64,000 bases of DNA from Strongyloides papillosus (Eukaryota > Nematoda > Chromadorea > Rhabditida > Strongyloididae). The translations under genes and the position numbers were made by a program. Positions 46,479 to 59,234 of this stretch are shown one piece after another (position 1 is the stretch's first letter; the number at the start of each line of letters is the position of its first letter). Where the stretch lies: NCBI GenBank assembly GCA_005656395.1, contig SRSI01000046.1, positions 1,178,001 to 1,242,000 on the forward strand. The letters run 5' to 3'. The notes beneath the pieces are model-generated. The model was given only the letters and a program-made list of their open reading frames with translations. It made no database searches and was not told the DNA's origin.

Positions 46479-49400
46479 TATAGAATAAAATTATTCCGCA
46501 AAATATTAAAAAATTTAAAAGAAAAGTCAAAATAATTTCTTATCTTATAAAGAAGATTTGGGAGCACGTGTATTTTGGGTGGAGAGTAATTTTGCATTTT
46601 GTCTGTTAATAGTTTTGCCAACATTATATTGTATTTTTTTCAAAAGAGTAATTTAGGAAATTTTTGAAACAATTTTTGAGAATAACAATGGTTATATTTG
46701 AAATGAATAAGTAGTTGTAAACTTTATTGTGTTTTTTTTCATGCGAAGCTAAGTGCTTTCAAATTAGAAAATTTTTGTTTGTCGTATTAACTTGTAGAAG
46801 TTTTTTAAGAAAAATTGGATGCTTTTTTTATGACCTCTAAAGAGCAATTCATTTTAAGCGGTGGAAAAATAAGGGATGTGTATTTTTTATAGCCTATCAA
46901 CTAAAATTTATATATTTCAGGTGAATAAATATTAGTGTAACAGCAAAATATTATAAAAATTATTTATTACATCCGGGCATTAATGTTTAATTTTAAAAGT
47001 AAATAAATGTAGATCTATTAATTACAAGTGGTGAATGAAATATATTAAATCACATATTGGTATTAATCAATGGTACAATTCACTTAATTGCTGTCTAAAT
47101 TTTTGCAAATTTTTTATAATTTTTTAATTCCTTAATAAGTGGATCTATGTTATGGTATAAATTTTAAAAATCTAAACTTATATTTTAAAAGTTATATATA
47201 TTTAATGATAAATATTGACTAAGAGGCAGATTAAAAATACACCTATATTAAATAATTAATATCTTCTAATATTTTGGACATCAAATATTTTTTGTTTTAT
47301 TAAAATAGCTTTTATATTTAAATGAAATTACAATTTGTTTACAAAAATGTTTTCACGGCGACATAATAAAATTATACTTTGAAACAAAATTGATAAATTG
47401 TTTTCACTTTCAAAGTTTATATTTAATTTTATTTTTTCATTGGTTTTTTTTGACATTTATGTTATTTTGACAATTTCTAAAATGTATTTAAAAAAAATCA
47501 ACATTTCGGAAAAGCAAAGTGATAGTAAATTTTTAATAAAAGTTTATCTTCAGGGAAATGTTGAATTAATTTTTAATGATAATGTTACAGTAATGAATTG
47601 TTATATATCGTGTCATTATCTAGATACAAAAAATACATAAAAGTTTCATTTTACTCACAATAATTACATTATCAGACCGAATTTAATTATTTAAAAAATG
47701 GTTATGTTTCAAATAGTCAGACTGTTGCTAGTACTTTTTGTTGGAAAGTTTAATTAATGTTTTTAATAAATAATAAATTATTATTTATAGCATTTAGAAT
47801 TGCATAGTAATATTCGTTTCATGGATGCTCTTCATTTGTTGATAAAAATTATAGAGTAGTAAAATGCTGTATATATGAAAATTTTTAACCAAATAATGTC
47901 ATCCGATAAAATTAAACATTTTTATTTTTAAATGATATTGGGAGAAAAATAATAAATATTTGAGAAAGAAATTTCAAATAAGTTGATAAACTATAATTGC
48001 TAATTATTTTTCAACATTCTTAAATGTATATCATGTTTTCGATGAAATAATTTTATAACATTCCAGTTTCAAACTTTTTTTGCAACAATTATTATAAAAA
48101 TAACTTTATATTATGTCTAAAATATATATTTGATTTGTATTTATTTTTATCTTTTTATGAGTCATAAATGTAATTTGAAACTATTGTTTTTGATGTGCAC
48201 AACATTTTTAATAAATCATAATAGAAATATTTCTTACAAATTTAAAAAAAAATCTAGAAAAGTACGTTAAGACTTTATTTACATATTTTTAAAGTATATT
48301 GTAATGTTATTTTATTAGTTTTCAAAAATATGTCTTTTATTACAAAAGAAAAATATATCAAAATGTAGAAAATAATAACAAAAATATTAATCAAAATAAT
48401 TTACAATCTTTTAAGAGAAAAAACTACAATTTATTTATTTTGTATTTTAATTATAACCTGACAGCAAAATTTTGAGTGGTAAAAATTGTTATTAGATTTA
48501 TGAAGAAAATCGGTTTATATAAGAAATTTTATTAAATTTGTTTAATCTTCTATACAAAAAAACAATCAACTAAAATTATACATTATATAAACAAAAATTT
48601 ATTATTATATTTTTGATATATCTTGACCACTATACGAATCGTTTATTTTGACATTTTCTTTTTTTTAATTGCATTATAAGAAAAATAAATTTTGTGGTAA
48701 ATTATTAATAGCATATCTGATGTATTATTCATAATAACGATGGCTATCATTGTATATAATTATAATTTAACATAATAAAAGATGTATAGAATACATATAT
48801 TTTGTGATTGTTGAGCCCACAATAATAAATTATGTCGAATAAAAGAAAAATAAGCATAACATAAGAAATTTCATGTATTCGAAAACAGCCTTCTTATAAA
48901 TGTGAATTTACCATTATTTCCCACAAAACATAAGTTGTGTTTACAAGTGTCAAAAAAAAATAAATTAAATTTCTTTTATTAACTTTTTCAAAAATATAAA
49001 AATAGTCCAGTAAGAAATTTATTAACGTATTTCATAAGTGTAATTTTGTTATTTTTGAAATTTTTAAAATAATGGTCAAGTCATCATATATTTATTATTA
49101 TATCAATAAACAAAATAACTTTCCACAAATAATTCATTTTTTGGCTTAAATTTTTTTGAAGCGACCGGTTTCAAATTGAAAATTCTTGAAAGATACGATA
49201 CTAATAAAAAGTCATGGTGATTTTTGATAAAATAAAAATTTTAATAAATCAATTGACTAAATAAAATATTAAAATAGATAATTTAAAATTATTTTTCAAA
49301 AAGTTACATTAATTTTAATTAAGTCTCAATATGTGTTATGAAATTATTATTGAAAATAAAACCATAAATATTAATAGTCATCATTTATCACTATTATTAT

Positions 49401-50464
49401 CATACAAATATTATTTTATGGAGAAAGAGTAAATAAATTTCGTGGGCTCATTTATTTTTTTGTTCTATTTATTGAAATTGTTTATTAAAATAATAATAAA
49501 TATGAGAAAGATACAGTAGACCAAGTTATCTTTAAATTATTACGAATTAAAATTATATCATCTCTATGACAAAAAATTAGTCATTTCCCAAAGTTATAAA
49601 TCTTGTGAATGGTTTGTTAGAAATAATTTATGTATTAGAATTGTTAAAGAATTTGATCACCTGATAATCTATGTATTATCTGTAAAGAAATATATTTTTT
49701 AACAAAAAGAGATATAATTACAGTAAATATAAGTTAGCTTCACATATTTATTATAGAGTTTTAAGAATTGGAATTATCTAAATAGTGACAACGCAATTTT
49801 AGGAAATAAAGCATCTAGAATTTCCTAAGTAAATTTCGGTAGCATTATTAATATCAAAAACATTTCATGAAACATATACTTTCGTTGGTAATTTTGTTAA
49901 TTAGTACACAGTTTTAATATATTTTAAGTCGAAAATTTAGAAAATTTTATAAAAATGGATGTTTGTTATTGCACCTTCAACTAATGTTTTAATAGCACAA
50001 TAATAATTGTGTAGTGTTTGGTAAGATTTCTAGTTGAATATGACATTTAAACATAACTTCAAATCAAAAGTTTAAGTAATTGATACTCTTAAGTCTATAA
50101 AACTATAATATTTTACCGAGCTTACTTATGATTTCAAAGAAGTAAATAAAAAATACTACCGCAAAATTGTTTAGAAAGAAAATCTTTATTTATATAAAAG
50201 AAATCTTGGGAAAAAATAAAAAATTTTCAATGTTACTAAATTAATTACACGACAATCTTTATAAAATCACATTTACAAGTTGCTTTATATAATATTTTAA
50301 TTTTTAATACATAATTTAAATGTTTTATTAATTACTTTGTCAAAAATCTATTTTCCGAAGAATAAAAATGAAGTACATTGTTAGAAAATGGGGATATTCT
50401 CTTAGTGATTTGTTTCAAGTCAAAGCTCAAGAATTGTGATTAAGTCGAATCAAAAATATATTTT
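46479..50464. other. 4-kb AT-rich spacer
   Basis: Includes the HYPK promoter (a CACGTG E-box at about 46565 in GGAGCACGTGTATT). The open frame at 47398-47640 is uncertain; otherwise only AT-rich DNA with no recognisable gene. Confidence 0.55.
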
Positions 50465-51631
50465 TTAGTTATTCTCTAATATACATAGGGATTTACAATT
50501 TGTTGAAAAATTATCACCTGTAAAAGCACCTAGTTCCATACAGAAATATCCATAGTTGTCTTTCTCCCATTTTGCCATTTTTCTGAAGACGTCTTGATCC
50601 ACTTCAATATTTTTTTCTGAAAGAATTTTATTAACATGTTTGTGAGTTTCCCAATCTAATTTGTTATGGTACCGACGATTATATCCAGATTTTGTTAACT
50701 CCTCATCCTAAAAATATATTTAATGTAGGTGGAAAACAAATCTTACAATCATTCCAGATAAATATGTATAATTAGGATCACTGTAAAATCCAAGACCACA
50801 TAAATGTTGGTATAAAATTCTAAAGCAATCAGGTACCCCATAACTACCATAGTCAAGTTCTAATAAATTTATTTCCTGTTTCATAATTCCAACCTTTTCA
50901 CGATCATTAGCAACTCTCCATGGAAGTTTTCCAATAATATTTTCAACACCTATATAATAAACACTCCATAGATCATCTACTCTAGATAGATCTTTTTTAT
51001 TATGTGCATTAATACTGGCATATCTTAATGTACCTCTAAAACTTGAGAAACTTCTTTTCTCTCTTAATTTACCAGTAGAAGTAATATACTTTCTAGCCAG
51101 TCCAAAATCGACAACATATAGTCTATGAGCACCTTCTTTACCCAATCCTATGCAAAAATTTGCCGGTTTCACATCTCTATGAATCCACCCAAAATCGTGG
51201 AGAATCTTCAGCGCATCAACCATCTTCTTCATAATCCAAAAAGTTGTAGTTGGTGAGAAACGATCACACTCAGTTGCCTTTTTTAATTCTCTGATGTTCG
51301 GTCCACACATAGACATCACCAATATTTTATATTCTGGTGTCTCAAAATAGTCAAACAGACGTACAATAGGATGCCTAATACCACGATCATTCTTTTTACA
51401 TGCACTTCTGTTAATTTTCGATGCTATTATAGCTTCTTCTGTTAATAAAGAAATTTTGTTCCCTTGTTTTTCAATTTTCATTGCTAAATATTTTCCGGTA
51501 CCATTTTCTGTAGCCCAGTAAACTTGACCAAATCCACCAGCAGAAAGCATTGTGTGAACTGTGTATTTTGAATTAATTATTTCGTATGGTTGTAACCATG
51601 GACCTTCTGCATTTGCAGAAGGAGCATTCAT
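50465..51631 (-). CDS. casein kinase 1 family protein kinase (TTBK/worm type), 375 aa
   Basis: Exon 1 is 51631-50747 and exon 2 is 50707-50465; 1128 nt in frame. Kinase domain about 18-300: glycine loop LSAGGFGQVYWA, AMKIEK lysine, HRDVKPANF catalytic loop, DFGLARKY, and SSFRGTLRYASINAH, the CK1-family form of the activation segment (in place of an APE motif). Short C-terminal tail ending in LCILENN. The residues after the Gly loop and GYNRRYHNKLDW fit the expanded nematode CK1/TTBK-like group, many members of which are testis-specific. All catalytic residues (Lys, Asp of HRD, Asp of DFG) are present, so it should be active. Substrate unknown. Confidence 0.9.
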
Positions 51632-51998
51632 AGTGACACTTTATATCTTTTTAGTTACTAGTTTCGTATCACACGTTATTAAGAATTATACAATTAATTA
51701 AATAGATAAACACTATTGTAATGGACAATAGAAACTTCAATTCTAGATCGTTAAAGATTTGTCAAGTAAAAAATATTTCGTTATTATAAAAAAGAATTAT
51801 TTACAAATTTCGACCACTTAAAAGCAAATCTACTTCTTTGACTTTTGCATGTTATTTTTATACAAATTTCTATACCTAATAATTTTTAAGTGTTAGAAAA
51901 ATTCAAATTTACATTTCACAAATCAGTACAAAAATACATTAAAAAATCTATATTTCCTTATAATTGATATTTTTCAATTTTCTTAAATACAAACTATA
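51632..51998. other. divergent promoter region
   Basis: The 367 bases between the CK1 gene and the small Gly-rich gene hold both 5' flanks. AT-rich; no clear TATA or known site was picked out. Confidence 0.5.
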
Positions 51999-52175
51999 AT
52001 GGATCGTTCAGCTTACATGTCAAGTCCAGCACCATCATCAGGAGGTGGAGGTAGTTTTGTCCGTGAAGAATACGCTTTCGGAGGATCAGCAGCACAAGGC
52101 GGTAGTTCAGGAGGAGCACCAGCTCAATCCGATAACCAAAGAAATGACATCTCCTGCTATCTCGGAGGAAAATAA
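51999..52175 (+). CDS. Gly/Ser-rich small protein, 58 aa, unknown
   Basis: A continuous 58-codon frame from ATG 51999 to TAA 52175. MDRSAYMSSPAPSSGGGGSF is followed by REEYAFGGSAAQGGSSGGAP and a distinct C-terminus QRNDISCYLGGK. G+C is far above the flanks, and codons are of the highly expressed type (GGA, CCA, CGT, ATC, TTC, GTC), the strongest codon bias in the window. It has no introns. An AATAAA-like signal (TTGAATAAAAGG) follows near 52255, fitting a short, highly expressed mRNA. The single cysteine sits near the end. No domain recognised; possible roles are only guesses. Coding status is well supported by composition. Confidence 0.7.
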   Translation: MDRSAYMSSPAPSSGGGGSFVREEYAFGGSAAQGGSSGGAPAQSDNQRNDISCYLGGK

Positions 52176-52842
52176 TTACTGAACTAAGAGATATTCTATT
52201 TCCTTTTAATTTATCCTTACTGTTTGTAAGATATATTTTATAGCTTAAAGGTTTATTGAATAAAAGGTGTAAAAATTTATTTCTATTGCATTTTCTGTAT
52301 TCTGTATATATAAAAATTTTACAACAAAAATATTTTAAGTTGATAGAGAAAGAAAATAATTTAAATGTAAAAAAAACAATTTAATTTGTCAAATTAAATA
52401 TTTTATCATATGAAGGTAAAAACATCAATCAAAATAAATGTTTTTATTACAATCCATGCCTATTGTTCATTTAGTATACTGTAAAAAAAAACAAAAAGTA
52501 CACTCTAACTGTTATTACATTTGTAACTTAATGACTGTCGATGTTGATATCATCAAACGAAACAACACCCGAAAGACATCTATAGGCTGTGATAACTTTT
52601 CAGATCTCATATTTAAATTTATGCATTTGACCCTCATCAAACAATACATTATGCAGTTTGGTGAGTCGTCAACAAGTAAAAAAAAGAAGACCCGCCATTT
52701 TATTATTATTATAACATTGTGCGTTTACACTCTCAGCCCTGTCATTGTAATCATTTTTGTTTTTGTCTAAATTTATTGCCTCTTCCGTACAATTTTTTCG
52801 TTTTTCTTTGGTTTTCTTTCTAATTTTTTTCCATTTTAAGAT
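52176..52842. other. spacer upstream of PDS5
   Basis: AT-rich, with a more mixed stretch at 52490-52740. A 110-codon frame there (52438-52770) has no family match and is not called. CCCGCCATTT at 52691 resembles the CGCCATTT upstream of Nup98-96. Confidence 0.45.
52839..52840 (+). other. likely trans-splice acceptor of PDS5
   Basis: A long pyrimidine tract (TTTCTTTGGTTTTCTTTC) leads to CCATTTTAAG ending at 52840, two bases before ATG 52843. Confidence 0.45.
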
Positions 52843-55800
52843 ATGCCTCCGAAAAAAGATTCGGGTTCATGGGCGCCTTATGGTTTGGCAGGACTAAAAC
52901 CTTCATTACCAGATGAAGAAATTATTGAGAAATTTCGAGTAAGTCAGGAATACATTTGTTAAGTAATTTAAATATCTTTTTGTAGAGGAGTTCGAAGTAT
53001 TTTTCTAGAATTATTGAATCTAAAGAAAAAAACTTGTCAAAGATAGATGATTCTGAAGAAACGGCTACCACTTCGAAAAGCCATCGTAAAGAACAGGCTG
53101 GTCTCAAAGCGATCAAAGAGATTGAGGAGCTACGAAAAGACAAATCAAAGTATGCGTCGTGGATGGAGACTCTAATAAGTGATGGATACATAAAAAAAGG
53201 AAACGATGAGATAAATGCTTTGATAGTCTCGAATGTCATAAAAATAGCTGCCATTGCCTGTCCTGATATACCTTTTCGCAACAAGGAGACTGCAGCAGAA
53301 ATTTTTGAAGTAGTTTTGGAAGTGTTTCCCAAAGTAGTTAATGTCGAGGATCGCTTATTTGATGACTACTGTGAAATTCTAAATATTTTCTACCTATATG
53401 ATATCGAAAGTATTATAACGGACTGGATCGGGACAAATTGTTTAGATCTCACTGAAAGATTGTTAACATCAATCATTAAATGCGCCGAGATGGCGATACC
53501 ATCAAGTCCAAGTGGGGTCCTTATCAAGAAAATTGGAGAATTAGGATCACTATTGGTAAAGATTTTAGTTCAAATACTATCCAATATGTACATTAGCGTG
53601 CAAACTTTGGATGTCGTATTCTATTATTTGGTGCAACCACAAAAAACTAACTTCAAAAAGAGCTTCGAGCTATGTTCTAAGGCTTTATCTAAAGCAGACG
53701 CTTATCCTGCAGTAGTTGGAGCCAGTAGGATAATCCGTGAGTCGTTAGTCAATAATTCTTTACTTTCTGGAAAGCGTTCTGGGGACAAGTTATTTAGTAT
53801 TATACACTCATTAGAAGTTATCGTACCTGGATTTATCAATGATTTGGTCGGTGATATACAGAAGCTGGCAACGACGGGAGGTAATGACAAAGCTAGACAT
53901 TGTTTGTGGATATGTGCCTTGGAATCCAGCAGTAAGGTTTTGAGTAAGATTTCAAATCCAGAACAAGTTTTTAAATACCGTCCTGAATGGACCGATTCGC
54001 AAAAGGTCCAAAATATTGCAATAATAACTAAGATTATTGAAAATAGTAATGAAAGGCTGCCTTACATAGACTCTTACATATCTAATCTGTTTAAAGATAC
54101 TCACGTTAACTCTAAGCTACAAATGCTTAATTCTGTATATGTCATATCCACAAAAGATTTTTCGAAGATAAGTGAAAAGGTTCTAAAAAGTATTGGAACT
54201 CTGGTACTTGATTCCGAAGAGACTGTTAGACATAAGGCTATGACTTTACTGGGCAGTATTCATCTAAAACTATATACTGATAATGCTAGAGATGCTTATA
54301 AAGAAAAAGTTATAAACGCAATGTCGTATTTTTTCAACTTTATTAAACATTCCAACAGCTCGGATATTCAAAAGTTAGAAAGGATTTTGGTTAGTTCTAT
54401 ATTATCTTCAAAGATGAACGAAGAACAGAAGTTAGACATAATGGAGAAGTTGTTTATCTGCTTTAATTCAATTGGTATCTTTACGTTTTGTATTCTCCTA
54501 CAGAATCGCTCCTCATTATTTGGGATAGTCCGTGATATTTTATTCATGTATAATGATGTAAGAGCACTTAAGGATGAACATATCATGAATGAATTTTTAA
54601 ATGTTTATTCGAGTCCAAATGCACTTAGTTTATATAAGGATCTTCCTAAAATTCTTAGTTCTCTTAGAGATCATGGGAAATTTAAAGATTTATACGATAT
54701 ATATACATCAAGAGAGCTGTCAATTAAAAATGTTGAAGAAAATTTGGCTGGGTTGTTGGAGAAATTGTTACAGTCATCGATTGACAAGAAAAACTTTGAT
54801 GAATTCCGGAAACTTATTGAACGATCTGCACCGTTGTTTATGGATAGTTCATTTGCACAACATATACTCTTCACTTTGTCAAAACTATCCAAAGAAGGTA
54901 AAAAAGCTAATATCTTGAGAGTTTTTTACTTAACTACGATTGTAAGGAAATTTCTAAACGGTTTTGAATTCAATTTCTTAAGTTCAATACGCTTAATGGT
55001 GGACATTATCAGTAATTTTGACATTGAACCTATATCTGATTGTGTTATGTATATACTGCGGAATATTTTTGCTTCTAACATTAGATTTGATTTATCTTCT
55101 GAAGAAAGAGAGATGCTCACCAATGTGATCATGAAATCATTTGAAAAAGGAACACCAAAAGTCGTCAAATATGGCGTTTCTATTCTGTTTCATATGACTC
55201 CTCCACACAAACTCCAACAAGTTGTAGATGATCTAATAAATAAGTATTCTAATAATCTGGAAACGAAGTCGTCTCAATGCAGTCGCTCACTTACAATTCT
55301 ATCTGAGATTTTAAGATGTAAGGAAGCTTTCAAAACAGGAAAATCGGTTGAATTGAATTTCCCTGAAGGTTTCTGGGAAGCACTTGTTGAAAAAGCTATA
55401 AACATAGTTGAAAATAGTCCAAGGAATTTGACTGACGATTACAAAGTAATCTCAAATGCTGATTTAAGAGAAGTTATGATGGACCCTAATTCCAAGGCAC
55501 TAAGTGATTTTGAAAAGAAATATTCATTTGCCGCTTCTCATGATGGAGTTAGATTACCACTTACAAGGGTCCAGTTTGCCGCTTTTCCTCTATATTTTGA
55601 CAAATCGACGTACAATATCACTAGTGCAATTAATTTGATTTACAATGCCTTGACTTATCATCTTCAAAAGGAGACCAGTTTAATAGAGAAGGTAGCAACT
55701 TTATTTAAAGACATACTACTAGAAAAAGTAAGTTACTGGTTTGATTTTTCTCAAGATCAAGAGTCGACTGTAAAATACTATATTTCAAAAAAACTACTTT

Positions 55801-57431
55801 TTTTGAAACTAAATAGTAACTTGGATGTTTTCTTGAATTTCACAAATTTGGTTGCTGTATCGAAGTGTCTTCATGATACAGACTATGATGTCCGTTCCAA
55901 AATCGTTGATAAAATTGTTGGAAATGTCAAACATGGTGGAGTACCTTTGATGTCGCTACTACCATTAGTTTTATATTCCAGTGGACATAATGTTGCTGCT
56001 AAAGCAGAAGAGCGTTTTAGAAAGTACACAATGGGTGCTTTTTGTTCTTTAATTCAATCACAACAGGAGTTGTCTCATAAATACAAAAGTATGACGGATT
56101 ATCATTGTTTCTTTTTATCAGAATATTCAATAGTTTATACTATTATATGTATTGCGCTGACACCAGGATATGACAACTTTAGAGATATGGATATAATCAA
56201 AAGAGCAATTCCTGTATTTGAGGCTATCTTGATGTCGTACAATAATCTATCTAAAGTTATTAATATTTCCTTGGTAAAGAATATTCTCTCTACGATGAAG
56301 GAGAGTAAATTAAGTTTAATAAGTGAAGGCCGTACAACTGAATCTCCTCTTATTGATGTTGATTATAGAGTTTGGGTTTTGGCAGAACTTTGTCTATCTT
56401 TAGGAGAACTAGTATTCGGGATATTTGGTACAACAACACAAACAGCACCAGATGTTGTATTTCCTAATACAGTCCTCGTCAAAACTAGACGATCAAACAA
56501 TCAGACATTATCAATGAATGCTGTTATAAATGAATTATGTCAAGGAACTAAAAAACCAAAATCAATGGCAGATATTGTTAGCAAGTCATTAATTAAGTTG
56601 AAGAAAAGTAATGTTACGAAAAAAGAAAAGGCAAAAGGTCATGCTCCATCTAATTCGGGTAATGAAAATAATGCTTCAAAAGATGTTCCTCAAATTGTAA
56701 TTCCCATAAATGATGATGTAGTTTCTAGCGCTTTGGAGACGAAATCAAAGAGCAAAGCAACTAGATCAAAGAAAAACGTTCCAATAGTAGTAGTTTCTGA
56801 TACAGACGAATCGACAACCAATACTGATGCTTCTAAAGTTCAAACAACAAACAAAAGAGGTAGTCGAAGGAAAGCAGGAGCTGGAAAAGTTCAAAAGACC
56901 GTTGAGAAAGACAATAGAAGTAGCAGGACAGGAAGTACGGCTAATGATCAAGAGATTTCGAATGACGATGTTGCTCCTACAAGAGTTACTAGAAGTAGGA
57001 CTAAACGAAGTAGTATTGCTTCTGTTGTGAGTGAAGTTCCAGCATCTAAAGTTACTGATAAAGAACAAAAAGGTAGTAACGATTTGCCAAATGCTGTAAC
57101 GCCTAGAATAACTAGAAACGCTGCTAATAGAAAAACCCCTAAAGGGAGACAAAGTAGAAAAAGTACAGCAGTCGAGAGAGCGGAAGATGATGAATCGTTT
57201 TCCATTGAAAATGTATCTGCCATTCCTCTGGAAGATGGTGAGAGAGATCCTAATGCATCACTCTTTGATATGGCAGAACGAGAAGATAAAAAAGCGAATA
57301 CACGCAAAAGACGTGCACTTAGTAGAAACCATCATAATGTAGGATCAGCAAAAAGGGCTAAGGATGGAACTAAAAATCCATTAGCTTCTTCTACACCTTA
57401 TCATCCTAATTCTAATATTCTTAATAATTGA
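52843..57431 (+). CDS. pds-5: sister-chromatid cohesion protein PDS5, 1513 aa
   Basis: Exon 1 is 52843-52938 and exon 2 is 52986-57431, a short intron and then a single 4.4-kb exon; 4542 nt in frame. It starts MPPKKDSGSWAPYGLAGLKP. A long HEAT-like helical body (about 60-1170) follows: ALIVSNVIKIAAIACPDIPF and the region after it match the conserved L-x-x-x-x-D-I-x-R/P-x-x-A-P-D-x-P-Y of PDS5. The tail of about 340 residues is basic and disordered with several AT-hook-like Arg runs (RVTRSRTKR, PRITRNAANRKTPKGR), a DNA/chromatin-binding end as in vertebrate PDS5B. PDS5 binds the SMC3-SCC1 cohesin ring with WAPL and ESCO and controls its hold on DNA; the worm orthologue is EVL-14. Length is usual (1447 in human PDS5B). 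Confidence 0.92.
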
Positions 57432-57880
57432 TCTTATTCTGTAAACTATCTTCGAATTTTTTTTTTAAATATTATACTTCGCATTTTAGTTTAGCTATTA
57501 ATTCTTAATATTGTTTTTTTGTCAAATAATTTGTATATATTGTATTTTATAATTGAAATAAATTAATTAACTAAAAGTATTTTTATTTTGTTATTTTATT
57601 ATTATATCAAAGATAATCATAATATAAAATAATAAGTCAAGGTTTTTATTAAAAAATATTGTTTAGATTATATACAAAAGTAATCCTTTCTTCAATCAGA
57701 TTAGCAGTTGAATCGTTTTTAAGTTTTTCACTAAAAAAATCGCAAACATTATTAATATATCTTGAATCGTTTTATTACAAAAATTATCAATTATTGAGAG
57801 GTTAGTGGATTGTTTCGTCTTTTTTCACTGGGTTTCTTCAAATGCTATAACAAATCTACCAATTGTATATAAAATTATAC
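57432..57880. other. 3' flank of PDS5
   Basis: AT-rich; an AATAAA-type signal (GAAATAAATTAATT near 57557) fits polyadenylation. No gene. Confidence 0.5.
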
Positions 57881-57982
57881 AAGCAGCAGCCTCGCTTCGC
57901 TCGTCGCTGCTTGCCCGCAGGGCTGGGCTTTTTTCTATAAGCAGCAACCTCGCTTCGCTCGTCACTGCTTGCCCGCAGGGCT
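57881..57982. repeat. GC-rich hairpin direct repeat, two copies
   Basis: Two 44-bp copies at 57881-57924 and 57939-57982 (period 58) match in 42 of 44 bases and are about two-thirds G+C in DNA that is mostly A+T. Copy 1 has a perfect 7-bp inverted repeat AAGCAGC/GCTGCTT (57881-57887 and 57906-57912) around TCGCTTCGCTCG. Both copies then have GCCC-GCA-GGGC, a 4-bp stem with a 3-base loop, followed by a T-run (six T in copy 1, more than ten after copy 2). That looks like two intrinsic-terminator-shaped hairpins, or the ends of a small mobile hairpin element. One change in copy 2 (G to A in the second arm) breaks one stem pair. Confidence 0.75.
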
Positions 57983-59234
57983 TGTATTTTTTTTTTAAAT
58001 ATTAAGAGTTCTAAAAAAAATGAAATCTTTTGTTCTATAATAACACAGTTGTAATATTGTAAGTAATATTTTCGTATTTTACAATATTAATAGTTATTAT
58101 TAAAATTACATAGGTAATTAAATGTTAAAAATTTATAAAATACATTTTATCTAAATCGTTTTATTACACATCTCCATAGATTTAAACACATTTGAGATTC
58201 TAAATTTGAATAACATTTTCCAAGTTTTTATTATTGAAATAGAAAATTAAATAGAATGTTTACGTTAAACTTCTAATTAGTATTAAAATGCAAATTTCAA
58301 ATTATTGAATATTATAGAAATTTATGATACAGATTAGTTTAAAATTTCGTTAATTTTTTTAAACATTATAATATTTGAGATTGATCATAAAGATTTCACA
58401 ATTATTTAACTTAAAATGATCCAATTTAGGAGATTATTATTTAATCATTTCGCATGTTAGTAACATAATAAATAGTAATTTTACAAATCTAAGGCATGCT
58501 TATTGTTTTATATTTTTTCTGAAAAATTTTTAAAATGTATTATGAAAATTAAAATACTTATTTTTAATGTATTTAAAATGATAAAAATATTTTTCTACGT
58601 TTATAAGATTAAAAGTAAATCAAAATAATAACTGTTATACATTACACACGTAATGTATCGAAAAAAAATCAAATTAAAAATATACAAATAAAATTGTTTT
58701 CATAAAATAGTTATAAAAACTGAAGAGTGTTGGGTTTTATAACTTATAAAAAAAAGTGGTGGCGAAATCTGTTTGCAATTTATAATAATAACTTAGACAC
58801 TTTTCGTAGTAAATAAATTTAGATAGATTGCAAAAAGATAAAAATACATTTACATTAAAGGATTGGTAATTTTTTTAATAAAATATTATAAAAATTACTT
58901 TCAAAACGTTTTGCTGGATAGTTTCGAATTAGAAATTTAGTTAAATTTTTCTGTAATTTTTACGAAGCATAGCAAAACTTTCAAATACTTGTACATTTTT
59001 TTCAAATATAAGTGTATGCATCGCTGTATCATAAATTTTTAAACATTTTTTTTTAAAACTTTTAATATGCGTAGCTAAATTGCGGTATTTTGAAACAATT
59101 TAGTTTAGATCATTTTGGTATAGACACATTTGGAGGAAAAAATCTATTCTATTGTAGAGTTTTAAGATGTTTAATAAAAATTTTGGTTAATCTCAAAAAA
59201 CCAAATTATATTTGTTATTTTATATTTTTCATCA
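57983..59234. other. AT-rich spacer
   Basis: No gene or repeat recognised. Confidence 0.55.

Noticed and set aside
47398..47640. 80-codon plus frame in a spacer
   Set aside because: The end looks slightly protein-like, but it is isolated, starts at TTG, and has no family match.
52438..52770. 110-codon plus frame upstream of PDS5
   Set aside because: Hydrophobic end from T-rich DNA; no splice link to PDS5 and no motif.
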